37,433 nt of DNA from Brachionus koreanus. Its lineage: Eukaryota > Rotifera > Eurotatoria > Ploima > Brachionidae. The position numbers were made by a program, and so were the translations under genes. Positions 10,674 through 20,078 of the stretch are shown piece after piece; position 1 is the stretch's first letter; each line of letters opens with the position of its first letter. The stretch lies in assembly GCA_016987375.1 (NCBI GenBank), contig PJRA01000196.1, forward strand, positions 323,228-360,660, in the 5' to 3' direction. Under the pieces are notes generated by a model. That model was not told where the DNA came from. It saw only the letters and a program-made list of their open reading frames with translations, and made no database searches.

Positions 10674-10850
10674 GGCAAAGTAAAATTTTTCAATGTATTT
10701 TCAGAAATTAAGATTCTTTTTTCAATAGTCTAAAAATAAAGCTTAGAAATTTTTCAAAAATCAAAAAATCTGTGATTAAATTTAATTGCGTATTTATAAT
10801 GTTTTGATCATTTTTGAAAAATGAAATTTTATCAAAAATTTTACTTTGCC
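10674..10850. mobile_element. 177-bp MITE with 17-bp TIRs and 9-bp target duplication
   Basis: The ends are GGCAAAGTAAAATTTTT (10674-10690) and its exact complement (10834-10850). The flanks carry the same 9 bases, ATATTTAAC, at 10665-10673 and 10851-10859. A 9-bp duplication suits a MULE-type mobilising transposase; hAT would give 8. There is no coding frame inside. Internal sequence (AAATTTAATTGCG.ATTTA..A and ATGTTTTGATCA) recurs at about 13660-13840, 20515-20605 and 29820-29910, so this is a family. This copy is the only one whose two ends and duplication are intact. Confidence 0.85.
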
Positions 10851-10960
10851 ATATTTAACTAGAAACACTTTTATGGTATGGTGTCATATGAGGTCAGTTA
10901 AGGTCGTAGTAAGGGTGTGATATAGCAACTGATACAGCAAAATTAAAAGTCAAAAGTAAA

Positions 10961-11010
10961 TGCAGCATGGTGCAACTAAGTATGTTCCAGTTTGTTGCAA
11001 CTACAGAACT
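10961..11010 (-). mobile_element. Fragment of the AGTTCTGTAAA MITE family
   Basis: On the minus strand this reads AGTTCTGTAGTTGCAACAAA and then AACATACTTAGTTGCACCA, closely matching the inner inverted repeat of the element at 36419-36732 and the copy at 24108-24389. Only one end is left. It is followed by an A-rich and T-rich tract at about 11023-11050. Confidence 0.55.
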
Positions 11011-11013
11011 AAT

Positions 11014-11569
11014 TAGCTTTTAGAAAAAAAAAAAAAAAAATTCTTTTTTTTTTAAATAAAGGTTGATTTTTTGTTCAATTTTTTTATTTTGTACCAAATT
11101 TCACAACACCCAAAAACATATGATTAATGAGAAGGGATATGCAATCAAATAAAAAAATGTAAATTGCAAATTTATGTTCTTGCAGTGAAAAAAAATCCTG
11201 TTGTTAAAATAAATATAAGCCAATTTTAATTGTGCCTTGATTTTGAGAAAATTTTTCAAAATTGGCTTATCATTTTTGAAGCTTGCTTCGTGGTAAAGTC
11301 GTCTAAATTGTCTTATTTGTCATTTGAGTTGTTTGCTTTGCGGTTAATGGGCTTTAAATATTTAAACATTTGATATTATTTTAATACTAAAAGCACCAAG
11401 CATTTTTTCATGTTTTTTTAATTCAAAAATATTTAGTAAAAAAGTATACTAATTTTAGGTGTAAATTATTTAATAATGTAAAATAAAGCCAGCCTAAAAC
11501 TTGGTCTATTCAAACAAGCTGAACATTCAGCTCTTTAATAATCAACTTTATATAGTTTTTCTAAGATCT
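11014..11569. other. Intergenic stretch with one hairpin
   Basis: No gene is visible. A 13-bp inverted repeat, ATAAGCCAATTTT at 11215-11227 with its exact complement at 11258-11270, could form a hairpin with a 30-base loop. It has no T-run typical of a small RNA terminator and may be a remnant of a short element. Confidence 0.4.
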
Positions 11570-12110
11570 TATCTAGATGAATTCAAATTGCCTGGAACCC
11601 ATACGCTAAAAAAGACATAATAATACTTTTTTTTCGAGTATGGAGGCATGCCACAAAATTGGTTCATGAGATAAAACATCTTATTTAAGTGGAAAGTCTG
11701 ATAATATTAAACTCCGATTCTCGACTTTGATGACTTGTTAGGAATTTTTTTTCTTGACTTATACAATTCTGAGACCGAGGAGACTAAATTGAAATTTTTA
11801 ACAAATTTAGAATGCAAAAAATCTGTGAAAAAAATGCTTTGCTCTCACAAGTAATCGATCAGGAGTTGGTTAGGAGGAGCCCCAAAACAAGTCATCGATA
11901 CAAAGATAAAAAAACACGAAAACTTCATAGTGTGATCAACAACTTGAACTAACTGCCCTCTGAAATAATAAGGACCTCCTCAAAGAACAACTTTAAAAGC
12001 CAAGTTGACTAGCATCTTCAGGAAATAAGAGCTACCAATGTGAGCTAGCCTCGCTCCGAAATTTTTCTTGCTCTATTCTAAATTTTTGTAGCTTAAAAAT
12101 TAACTTTAAT
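11570..12110 (+). mobile_element. LINE 3' end, C-terminal region relic
   Basis: Frames joined across shifts read IQIAWNPYAKKDI, then ATKLVHEIKHL, and later RYKDKKTRKLHSVINNLN and LPSEIIRTSSKNNFKSQVD. This order matches the region after the reverse transcriptase in CR1/Rex1-like LINEs ('WNP...DI..LE..QR.ATK', then 'VVN.WN.LP.E.V.A.S...FK..LD'). It ends near 12055 in the usual short 3' UTR. It lies about 200 bp upstream of the KEN-box gene and could overlap that gene's promoter. Confidence 0.65.
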
Positions 12111-12318
12111 TTATATTTTATTAAATTAAGAATTTTTAAAAATTCTTTCTATTAATTATTTCTAAAATTAACTAACTAAATTCATATTGTCAAAAGAGTT
12201 TGTAATGTTAAACTTGCAAATTTTATTTTTTTCTTAAATTTAAAGCAACTCTTATGATTTTTATAAAAATATAATATTTAAAAAGTTTTTTTTTTTATTT
12301 GTGCCGTGTTACTCTAAA

Positions 12319-12852
12319 ATGGCTAGTTTAATTGAGACCAGAAAAAGAAAAGCTCGATATCTAAAATCACCGGATATATCAGATTTAGAAGATGATCAAA
12401 TAAACAAAGAAAACAATCAATTTATTGATTCAATTATTCACGGTCAAAAAGCCACCTGTGTTGAAAAAATTGTTTCGTTTGATTCACTGGGCAAGTCATC
12501 GATCAAAGTGTCTAAATTAGTTGAAGCAGTTGACCCGTCCAAGACCACCAAAAGCTTGATTGCAAAAAAACCTTTGATAAATAGGACAAATAGCTATGTG
12601 CAAAACTCAAGGCTGTCTGTTTATGACATATTCAATGATGATGAGCTTAGTGATCAAGATTTTGTCGAGTTGATCAACAAGGGCAGAAAAAAACGTAATG
12701 TTAAAAAAAAATCGGCCAGGTCATCTAAATCGAAGCGTGAGGCAGAAAAAATTCGCCAACATGAGGAAGCTCTTTTAGAAGAAGCAATGCGCGAGTATAG
12801 AGAAATTAAAAATTACAAATTAATTGTCGAGACTGTACAAAATGATTATTAA
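12319..12852 (+). CDS. Unknown small, charged nuclear-type protein with KEN box
   Basis: A single-exon frame of 177 residues. The start chosen is the ATG at 12319 (MASLIETRKRKARYLKS). I do not recognise the family. The protein is hydrophilic, with no signal peptide or membrane segment. A KEN triplet (QINKENNQF, residues 30-32) is in a context that could act as an APC/C degron, which is inference only. A conserved-looking block SRLSVYDIFNDDELSDQDF is followed by a strongly basic run (KGRKKRNVKKKSARSSKSKR), a probable nuclear localisation signal. A glutamate-rich helix (HEEALLEEAMREYREI) near the C-terminus may be a coiled coil. An AATAAA lies at 12977-12982, 125 bp past the stop. The dUTPase gene follows on the same strand. 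A cell-cycle or chromatin role (for example sororin-like) is possible but unsupported by a diagnostic motif. Confidence 0.75.
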   Translation: MASLIETRKRKARYLKSPDISDLEDDQINKENNQFIDSIIHGQKATCVEKIVSFDSLGKSSIKVSKLVEAVDPSKTTKSLIAKKPLINRTNSYVQNSRLSVYDIFNDDELSDQDFVELINKGRKKRNVKKKSARSSKSKREAEKIRQHEEALLEEAMREYREIKNYKLIVETVQNDY

Positions 12853-12976
12853 AGCAACAAGTTTTTTTTTTTTCCCAACTGGATTTTTTGTTTGTCATGT
12901 ACAAAGCTTGTGATTTAAATTTTGATTATATTTTTCTTTTTTTCTAATTTAAAAAAAAAATCCGCATTTTGTAAAC

Positions 12977-12982
12977 AATAAA
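12977..12982 (+). terminator. Poly(A) signal of the KEN-box gene
   Basis: AATAAA 125 bp after the stop codon and 35 bp before the dUTPase ATG. The transcripts must therefore abut or overlap, or be processed from one precursor. An AG at 12994-12995 just upstream of the dUTPase ATG could be a splice or trans-splice acceptor, but there is no direct evidence. Confidence 0.5.
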
Positions 12983-13016
12983 ATTTTGTAAATTAGATTT
13001 TTTTTTAAATTAAAAA

Positions 13017-13460
13017 ATGAAATTTCTTGAAGAAGAAGTATTGCGTTTTGTTAAGCTAACAGAGAACGCAAGTTCACCCTCGAAAGCAACAGCAGATGCA
13101 GCTGGTTTTGATTTGTACAGTGCATACGACTACGAAGTGCAGCCGTCAGGAAAAGTGCTTGCACTCACTGATTTGCAAATAGCTGTGCCCGAAGGATGCT
13201 ATGGAAGAGTGGCGCCACGGTCTGGTCTGGCTCACAAAAATTTTATTGATGTAGGCGCAGGGGTTATTGACCGCGACTATCGCGGTAATGTTGGCGTAAT
13301 TTTGTTCAATTTTGGCAAAGAAGTTTTTCATGTAAAGAAAGGTGATCGAATAGCTCAACTTATATGTGAGCGTATTGCTTATCCAAAAATTGAAGAGTGC
13401 TCTAGTTTAAGTGAAACTGTCCGTGGACATGGTGGATTTGGTTCAACAGGAACTAATTAA
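13017..13460 (+). CDS. dUTP pyrophosphatase (dUTPase), homotrimeric type
   Basis: The gene hydrolyses dUTP to dUMP and pyrophosphate, keeping uracil out of DNA and supplying dUMP for thymidylate synthesis. At 147 residues it is the normal length of a nuclear or cytosolic trimeric dUTPase, with no obvious targeting extension. All five family motifs are present: 1, DAAGFDLYSA (27-36); 2, APRSGLA (66-72); 3, GVIDRDYRGNVGV (82-94) with the catalytic Asp85 and the base-stacking Tyr88; 4, GDRIAQL (109-115); 5, RGHGGFGSTG (136-145), the glycine-rich tail that closes the active site. The ATG at 13017 follows a T/A-rich leader and the reading frame has no intron. A downstream AATAAA is at 13554-13559. 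The upstream KEN-box gene ends 164 bp away on the same strand. The gene looks fully functional. Confidence 0.96.
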   Translation: MKFLEEEVLRFVKLTENASSPSKATADAAGFDLYSAYDYEVQPSGKVLALTDLQIAVPEGCYGRVAPRSGLAHKNFIDVGAGVIDRDYRGNVGVILFNFGKEVFHVKKGDRIAQLICERIAYPKIEECSSLSETVRGHGGFGSTGTN

Positions 13461-13553
13461 GCTTTTATTTCTTCTAATTTTTGTCTAATTTGAGTGCAAT
13501 TTGAAAATTTTATAATTATTTAGGTATATTTTTTTTATTAATTTACAATTTAA

Positions 13554-13559
13554 AATAAA
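13554..13559 (+). terminator. Poly(A) signal of the dUTPase gene
   Basis: AATAAA about 94 bp beyond the TAA stop, in an AT-rich 3' flank. Confidence 0.5.
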
Positions 13560-13659
13560 AATTTTCTTGATACAATACATTATAATTTATTTTTGTTTAT
13601 TTTATTGTTGAAAAACCAGGCTTTATTTGAACTTTATAGTAAAAAAAAATTCTAAATCA

Positions 13660-13841
13660 AAAAATTTTAAATGCGCAATTAAATTTCAATGCAGTTTTAG
13701 AAATTAAAATTCTTTTTTCAATAATTTAAAAATAAAGCTTTGAAATGTAACAAAAATTCAAAAATCTGCGATCAAATTTAATTGCGCATTTAAAATGTTT
13801 TGATCAAATTTAAAAAATGAAATTTTTTATTATGATCATAT
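13660..13841. repeat. Degenerate relative of the 177-bp MITE
   Basis: AAATTAAAATTCTTTTTTCA, then AAAAATAAAGCTT and TTTAATTGCGCATTTAAAA follow the interior of the MITE at 10674-10850 in the same order. The terminal GGCAAAGT sequences are not present here, so both ends are lost or diverged. The right side abuts the minus-strand LINE fragment at 13842. Confidence 0.6.
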
Positions 13842-14254
13842 TTGTTTTTGCAAGTCTCTTACTATTCAGTTTGTAATCAATGCATTTATTTTTTGCCCAA
13901 GATGCATAACAAGACTTTTTTTCAAGTTGAATTCAATTCTCCAAGCAAGTTTCCACTCAAATAAAGTATCTAGGTCGTTTTGTAGTTTCATTATGTCTTC
14001 GTATTTTTGAGCAAAATTCATTAGCTTGGTGTCATCTGCGTAAAGTTAACAGATTGATTTACAGTGGTCATTGACTTATATCAAAAAAAGAAGAGGGCCT
14101 AGAACTGACCCTTGAGGAACATCGCTGGTGACTGCTTTCCACGCAGAAACAGCATTTTCAATTACAACTCGCTGTTTACGATACTGCTAATCAATTAAAT
14201 AATACTACGAGAACTCTTAAGAATAAAATAAAGTTTTAAAACGAATATTTTTTG
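13842..14254 (-). mobile_element. LINE reverse transcriptase fragment (block A copy)
   Basis: On the minus strand this encodes the core of a CR1/Rex1-like reverse transcriptase: VPQGSVLGPLLFF (near 14087-14126), then the catalytic ADD box in YADDTKLMN (near 14018-14042), then AQKYEDIMKLQNDLDTLFEW and RIEFNLKKSLVMHLGQ. A small deletion and base changes disturb the frame just before the ADD box. The same segment, with more 3' sequence, is at 24382-25176. The two flanks (GAGAACTCTTAAGAATAAAA and GAGAGCTCTTAAGAATAAAA) also match, so this is the left end of duplicated block A. Confidence 0.8.
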
Positions 14255-14339
14255 GTTTAGAAATCAATAAATATTTTTGTTTATGCTAAAAATATACTGA
14301 AAAAATATTATATTTACTATTAATATTATTAACCGGTTA

Positions 14340-15535
14340 CACCGAAAAATGATCTTCTTTATGGTACCAATGTCAAAGGATTACTTGGAAAAACTAAGTG
14401 TACAAGAGCTGGTACACTTAATAGACATAAAAATGGGTCTTTTAAAAATGAATTCCAGAAATTAGACGACGATAGCGAATTGGAAAGCTGCACGGAATCC
14501 GAACAAATAGAATGGCTTCAAAATGTTGGAAGATCTAAAAAAATGCTTAAAGAGCTTCTTTTCAAAAGAGCTGATTTATTAGCCAGTTTAAAAAAAATGA
14601 AGATTGAAGAAGATATTAAAAATATAAATGAAGGAGGAGCAAAGAGCACCCTTCATAAAATAGCCACTTCATCGAAAATTTTTATACATGAGGATGAACT
14701 ACTAGAAAACACAGGATTCGGACTACAGACACTCAAATCATAAAATTTAAAGTCGACGATATACCAAAATTTTATGGAAATGATAGAGAAAAAGTGGATG
14801 AATAGATATACCTAGCAGAAACAGAGGCTAGGAACCAAGGAATTATTAGAAGTAGGCTAATAGATAACGTTACAAAACTTCTTAGAGCAAACGAACTGCA
14901 GATAATCAGTTATTAGCAACTCTAAAACCAGCTGAGGTTCAGAGAGGACTCATATCAGAACTTAAAAGTGTTAAACTAACGTCAAATTTTAGGATAATAT
15001 AATGAAATTTCGTACTATTGCAAATAAAATAGTTAAAATAGATGAGTTTGAATTATTTTGGTTCTTTCTTGAAGCCTTGGATCCGAGAGTTAAGGCAGAA
15101 TTGGAGAGTAAAAATGTAGAAACTCTAGATAATAGATCAGGCATGCAGGAATTTTTAGTAAAGGGCTGGGCAACTTTGGAAAAACCACGTTTGCCAATTA
15201 TTCAAAACAAAATAATTTTAATAATAAGGACTCTTTCCGCCATTAACCGAAAAGAATACGCCCCAAAATTTAGAAGTCAAAGGAATGAACAAAAGGGAAG
15301 AGAAAATTTTTCTTTATTCAGAAACCATTATTATGAGATGAAACATAAAAAAGTATGCTTCGGATGCAAAAAGCCAGGTCATAAGATTTCACAATGAAGA
15401 GTGCAGTACAATAGCCCAAAACTATATCATTATCCAAGAAAAATTAATATTGTTGAGGAAATAAACGATGATTTAGATAAAATAAAATTTAAACCAGAAC
15501 ATGTGTACACATGTCATACAGGGAAGCTTTTATAT
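14340..15535 (+). pseudogene. Gypsy-type Gag relic with broken zinc knuckle
   Basis: The series of frames gives a retrotransposon Gag. There is an N-terminal coiled region (MSKDYLEKLSVQELVHLIDI, then KKMLKELLFKRADLLASLKK), then the start of a capsid-like domain (DDIPKFYGNDREKVDE near 14750, with a stop replacing the Trp of 'VDEW'). A further part lies at 15002-15397 (DEFELFWFFLEALDPRVKAE). It ends in a zinc knuckle, CFGCKKPGHKISQ, in which the last Cys of C-x2-C-x4-H-x4-C is a TGA stop (15395-15397). After it, translatable sequence (KINIVEEINDDLDKIKFKPE) continues to about 15530. The adjoining Gypsy integrase/LTR piece is on the other strand, so this is not one element in order. Confidence 0.7.
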
Positions 15536-15930
15536 ATATAAGAAGTGGTTTATATAATAGTTAAGTGTAAGTGTGCTCTGTCTGCAATTTTGACTTTACT
15601 AAATTTAAATAAGGTGTAGAGAGAAAGATTAAAAGATGACAAAACTCGGGTCTTAACACCCCCCCTTAAAAATAATAACAGACAGTGTTGACGACTAACC
15701 ACTAGAAAAATACAAAGTTGTGCGCGTTGCATCGAGACGATCTGGGGACAGTTTATGAAATGCTCGAGACACACTGGGCATGGTCCAACACTAAACCGTT
15801 TAGATGCCTTCTTGTTTGTGGAAACCCCGATTAGAACCATTTAATCGGAAAGTTTTTGCTTGGATTTTGGCTGGTTAAACATTTTAATTTTGTAGTTGAC
15901 TGGGCCAACTTTTACTTAAACTATAAATGC

Positions 15931-15986
15931 GCTTTCCGATTTGGGTGACAATTTCTCCGCTTTCCGATTTGGGTGACAATTTCTCC
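15931..15986. repeat. 28-bp perfect tandem duplication in integrase tail
   Basis: GCTTTCCGATTTGGGTGACA plus eight more bases is repeated exactly at 15931-15958 and 15959-15986. Twenty-eight is not a multiple of three, so it breaks the integrase frame. It probably arose by replication slippage after insertion. Confidence 0.9.
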
Positions 15987-16060
15987 GAGAGACCTTTTTT
16001 CATTTGTGGTTGGTTTAGCATTACCATATCGTTGATTTTATACTCAACGGGCATGATATT

Positions 16061-16116
16061 CCTATCGTGCTGTATTTTAGATTTTTCAACCATAATCTAG
16101 AATACAGCACGATAGG
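16061..16116. repeat. Hairpin-forming inverted repeat inside the Gypsy fragment
   Basis: CCTATCGTGCTGTATT (16061-16076) is followed about 24 bases later by its complement AATACAGCACGATAGG (16101-16116), and TAGATT/AATCTA extends the pairing inward. The loop is about 9 bases. It lies in the integrase coding part and looks like a templated fold-back duplication, not a functional RNA. Confidence 0.8.
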
Positions 16117-16298
16117 ACATTAATATAGACATTTATCCAAGTCTCTATTCTTCTGGACATTTTTATAAACTTCATGGATTTTTTCTTGGTATCCCTCGAC
16201 GAACAAATCGACCACTTTGCTTTCTTGGGTAAGTTTTGTCTTTATGTTCTTCTTCGTTCTCTATAATAAAAATAAATTCAAAAAAATTTTAAAAGTTA

Positions 16299-16426
16299 GG
16301 TTTGAAGTAAAACCTCATGAAATAAAATCCAAAACAGAACTGAAATGATCACTTAAAAACTTGATACAAGAAACGTTAAGCTTCTACATATAAAAACCTG
16401 ATTAATTAGGAAATAAATGTTTATGC
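16299..16426. repeat. Dispersed repeat shared with 36251-36375
   Basis: GAAATAAAATCC.AAACAGAACTGAAATGAT then AAAAACTTGATACAAGAAACGT and TTGATTAATTAGGAAA are shared with the stretch at 36251-36375 in the same orientation. Divergence is scattered. The identity is unknown; some frames look like the interior of a protein (VEVKPHEIKSKTELK), so it may be part of an unrecognised retroelement. Confidence 0.65.
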
Positions 16427-16580
16427 AAAAACGACGAAATTAACATATTTGAAAAAATTATAAATATTCATTTTTCCGTAAATGGCATTGGCATTAAAGT
16501 CAAACCAAACAATGTTACAATTGTACCCTTTTTCATTTAAAAAAATTTTTCATTCAAGGTTTTCTCATCTTAAAATTCAC

Positions 16581-16719
16581 CAATTCTAGCAGAGCAACTA
16601 GAACAAACGCAGTTAGAAATTTACCATATGAACTGAGGAACAAGGATCATCTTAATGAACAAGCTTTACGCGAAAATTTGGTGAAACCACATTTGGATAT
16701 TTTTTTACAAGGTTAATTA
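16581..16719 (+). pseudogene. ORF remnant, possible LINE C-terminus (block A)
   Basis: NSSRATRTNAVRNLPYELRN, then KDHLNEQALRENLVKPHLDI, ends at TAA 16717-16719. The pattern 'R...VRNLPYELR....LNE...NL..HLD' resembles the last conserved block of CR1-like LINE proteins (the 'WN.LP.E' region). A diverged copy at 25270-25376 is joined to different downstream sequence. This is a weak family call. Confidence 0.4.
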
Positions 16720-17388
16720 ATAGTTTTTTTCTAAAGCATCTTAAAATTATTATGGAGCCGTTAGCTTAAAAAGTTTCCTGGTAACAAATACAAGATAGAC
16801 GATTGTTTTTTTTTAACTCTTACTCAAATTAACAATTAAAAAAAAAACATTATTAAAAATTTTCCCAATTTTCTGTATAAGCGTCTTTATATTGTAATTG
16901 ACCATAAATCAAAAACTAGAAGAGTTAAAATAAAAAGAATTTGAAAAATCGCGAATCAAGTAAAATTGTTGAATAAATTTTTTTTTTTAATTTAAATTTA
17001 AAACTATTTCTTGATCAAGTGTCAAGATTTTGATCTTAAAAATTTAACCAAAAAAAAGACTTTAATTTAATTTAAATATTTAAAGAATAAATTGAAATAA
17101 AATTTTTAGATTAAATTTTAGACAAACAAATAGATAATAATAGTTTTTCTCATACTAATTAAAACAGAGTTTTTCAAAAATCATAAAATTAAACTTTAAA
17201 TGATATTTTTTTTACTTTTCCACAAATTAAAAATTAAAAAGTCAATCTATTATGTAATAATTGATTTTTTCTTAATTGTTAATGAATTAAAGTAAAATAA
17301 AAAAAAAATTATTTCAATTATTATTTTATTTATTAAAAAATTTTATAAAACCCTTTTTTTTTTAAATGCTAAATAAGATGAAAATTTT
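16720..17388. other. AT-rich flank of the four-TM gene (block A)
   Basis: Nothing coding is seen. It includes the presumed 3' UTR of the minus-strand four-TM gene. The part from about 16945 on is conserved in block B (25377-25846). Confidence 0.4.
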
Positions 17389-18040
17389 TTATTTTTCGGG
17401 GCAACAAGTTTTATAAAAAATGTAAAATAAAGAATGTGTTGCTATAAATTCTGCTAATGTTCCAAGCACACCATTGACAATATAAAGTGAATAAAGTTTT
17501 ACTTCTTGTTCACTTTCTGCATCAATCAATGCCACTACATCTTGTGCGTTAAAAGTAACCAGGCAAACGTCAATCACTGCAAATATAATCGAGAAAATTA
17601 AGAAAATTACAATAAACCAAATTAGATTTTTCTTTATTGTTTTATTTGGAAAAGAAAAAATAAAATTGATTAAACATTTAAATAATTTTACCCAAAATAA
17701 TAAATGCAATTCCTAAAATTAAAAGCATAACGCCTCCAATTAAACCAAATATAGAACTCTCTGAAAAGTTATCTATTGCTATAACAATGCTAATCGATAT
17801 AAGAGACAGACCAATTAATGACATTGTAAATGAATAGAATATTATATAACCTGTTGGCAGATTTTCTTTAATTTGCTCATCTGCCATTTCTTTGAGTTCT
17901 TCTGGATCGTCAGTTCTAGTAAATTTTAAAATTTGTTTTGCGACTGTTTGATCTGAAGGCTGGTAAAGATCTTGAATTTTTGAACTATAATCCAAGTTTT
18001 CATTATTAAACTCATAGTCGAATGGTAGGATACTGGTCAT
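17389..18040 (-). pseudogene. Four-transmembrane protein, copy A (damaged splice site)
   Basis: This is a near-identical copy of the gene at 25847-26500. The first exon (18040-17692) encodes MTSILPFDYEFNN to AFIIL and ends at the same donor, GGTAAAATT. The second-exon acceptor that works in copy B (ATAAAG then CA) reads ATAAAA here, because plus-strand position 17640 is T where B has C. The next AG, at 17633-17632, would shift the frame to an early stop. A downstream acceptor, TTTGCAG at 17578-17577, keeps the frame but would drop the third membrane segment. Residue 42 is Arg where copy B has Ser. I therefore call it a probable pseudogene or a variant that makes a three-TM product. The coding sequence itself has no stop. 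Confidence 0.6.
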
Positions 18041-18139
18041 TTTTTCTTCTATATTTTAATAGAAATTTAATTGAATTTGTTAAATTTTAAATAATCTTTT
18101 TCCTTTCTATCAAGAAAGGTGAGCTCTAAATCTTATCTT

Positions 18140-20078
18140 GTGGAAAAAATGAAATGCGGTTCTAGGAAGGCTTAGATGAATCGAATAAGATTTAGTGTTT
18201 GGATTTTCCAACATTTATATATGGAAAAAATGGATATTCAAGTTTACTTGATCTACTGTTAACAAGTGAGCTTGAAAGAGTTTCGGAATTGAGTGCTTTG
18301 CCACCACAGAAAAAAACGTAAAAAAGCTGATTTAGAACAAATCAACACTGGTATGGGGTCAGTGGACTTGAAAAAAGAATTTGTTGGACGGAATGTTAAT
18401 GAATGTTATGAAAGTTTTCTGAATGAGCATCTGCGACATTATGAGAAACACGTACCGGAGAAAAGAGAGAATTTGCAAAAAAGTGAAAAATGGATTAACC
18501 ACGAGGTTAATAGAGTGATTAAACTTAAGCATCGAGCTAAGTATAAAATGAAAGAATGTAAAAAGCAAAAAGTGATCCGAAACTAATGTATGCCTGTGTA
18601 AAAAGCAAAATGGGAGTAAAGGAAGAAATAAGAATGTTGAGAACAAAAGACGGTGAAATAACGAGTGACAAAAAACTGAAAGCTGAGCAACTAAATGATC
18701 AGTTTCATTCAGTTTAAATAAAGAAACCAATGATAATATGCCTTTTTATCCTTTACGTACATCCTCTACTTACGAAATTGAGAATGTCATGCAGGAGCTA
18801 AACGAGGATACGTTTGAACGGAGACGAGAGAAAAAAAAAAAGCAACCAATCGATGGGAACAGACCAAGTGCATCTACTGATACTGAAAAACTGCACAAAA
18901 ACGATGTCACTGCCATTGAAGATAATTTACGCAAATCATTAGAGACAGGAAAATCCCAAAAGAATGGAAAAGACAATATGTGTCGCCGATCTATAAAAAG
19001 GAAGTAAAGCCAGTTAATTATCAACGCGTATCACTTACTTCAGTCGTTTGTAAAGTTCTGGAAAGTATTGTCAGAGACCGACTAATGTTTTACCTTCAAG
19101 AGAAATCTGATAATTGGAAGAAAACATGGGTTTGTTCCAAAGAAAGGATGTGTAACGAACTTAGTTGAAACGCTTGATATGATTACGACTGAGTTGGCCA
19201 AAGGTAGCAGTGTGGATAAAATACTATTAGACTACTCAAAGGCATTTGATACGGTACCGCATCAGCGACTTCTTCTTAAACTACGTGGTTATGCGCTAGG
19301 TGAGAAAATAGTAAGGTGGCTCATGAGTGTGAAAGGGATCATGGAGTGATGGTTTCATCAGATTTAAAATAGACCAGCCAAGTGAAAAGTGCTTGCGAGA
19401 AAGCGAGTAGAGTACTTAGAATGCTAAAGCGAACGTTTACAAGTAGAGAGGAAAGACTGTGGGTAAGACTTTATGTGTACATGGTGAGACCTCATCTAGA
19501 TTACGCAGTGCAGGTTTGAAATCTAACTATGAAAAGGGATGAATGCGTTTGAAAAGGAGCAAGAGGGGGCAACAAAAATACCTTTGTCTGTAAGAAACAT
19601 GCCGTATGAAATGAGGCTGACAAAATTAGGACTGACAAAGCTGATTGAAAGAAGAGTGAGAGGATACTTGATTGAAATGTACAAATTAGTGAATGGAATA
19701 GAAAAGGTAAGCTTGGTCAAGAATCTAGTGAATAAATCAGAAAACAAGAGACCAGCCGGGGCGTTAAGAGGAAATAGCATCAGAGTCCAGAGAGAAAGTC
19801 TCCAAGCTCAAATTAGGAACGATTTTGCGGCTGCAGTAATTGCCAGGCATGTATTTTTCTCAAACAGAGTAGTTCTACATTGGAATAAGTTGCTAGAAAA
19901 TATGGTGAAATCCAAGTCAACCGCTAATTTTAAAAAGGCTTTAGATAAGTTCAATGGAATCGGCTGCTACAGCTTTACACAAACAATTGGCGGTGATGGG
20001 CTTAGACAATCACATGTTAGGGTGTCGCAGCAAGAACAACTACTAATACTAACTTTAAAGTTAAATCTTAATTACTAA
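18140..20078 (+). mobile_element. CR1/Rex1-like LINE, internally deleted (block A)
   Basis: The element starts within the endonuclease end (DLLLTSELERVSEL near 18245-18290). It continues with the linker (NECYESFLNEHLRHYEKHVP; SEKWINHEVNRVIKLKHRA) and the reverse transcriptase start (PVNYQRVSLTSVVCKVLES; DYSKAFDTVPHQRLLLKLRG, with SKAFD the first catalytic block). At about 19325 the sequence jumps from WLMSV to HGVMVSSDLK, so the whole YADD segment is missing. The C-terminal part (ASRVLRMLKRTFTS; RPHLDYAVQV; then KIPLSVRNMPYEMRLTKLGL; RHVFFSNRVVLHWNKLLENM) ends at TAA 20076-20078. Frameshifts and the deletion make it inactive. Copy B (27085-29370) has the same deletion. Confidence 0.88.

Larger units (their letters stand above)
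15541..16262 (-). mobile_element. Gypsy 3' fragment: integrase tail, RING start, partial LTR
   Basis: On the minus strand the order is as follows. An integrase C-terminal region (ESKVVDLFVEGYQEKIHEVY, then DRNIMPVEYKINDMVML) runs to about 15930. A short linker follows. Then comes GPCPVCLEHFINCPQIVSMQ, the first half of a RING finger. A deletion removes the second half of the RING and fuses it to a purine tract (15 bases or more of A/G, mostly G) at 15659-15668. The LTR begins TGTTAAGACCCGAGTTTTGT at 15658 and is cut off near 15541. A 28-bp tandem duplication (15931-15958, 15959-15986) shifts the integrase frame. The full LTR and RING are in the relative at 30600-31176. Confidence 0.7.

Noticed and set aside
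12301..12318. Upstream GTG extension of the KEN-box protein
   Set aside because: A GTG start is not expected in an animal nuclear gene, and the ATG at 12319 fits the onset of a plausible N-terminus.
13017..13460. dUTPase as a viral or retroelement-borne gene
   Set aside because: It is a complete stand-alone cellular-type trimeric enzyme, not fused to gag/pol, beside another host-like gene.
17389..17709. Independent gene starting upstream of the third membrane helix in copy A
   Set aside because: It is the second exon plus intron read-through; comparison with copy B shows the intron.
18359..18730. Minus-strand open frame of 123 codons, hydrophobic
   Set aside because: It is a shadow of the LINE linker region, which has recognisable plus-strand motifs.
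19523..19780. Minus-strand 85-codon frame, identical at 28815-29072
   Set aside because: Conserved only because the opposite strand encodes the LINE C-terminus and the two blocks are identical there.
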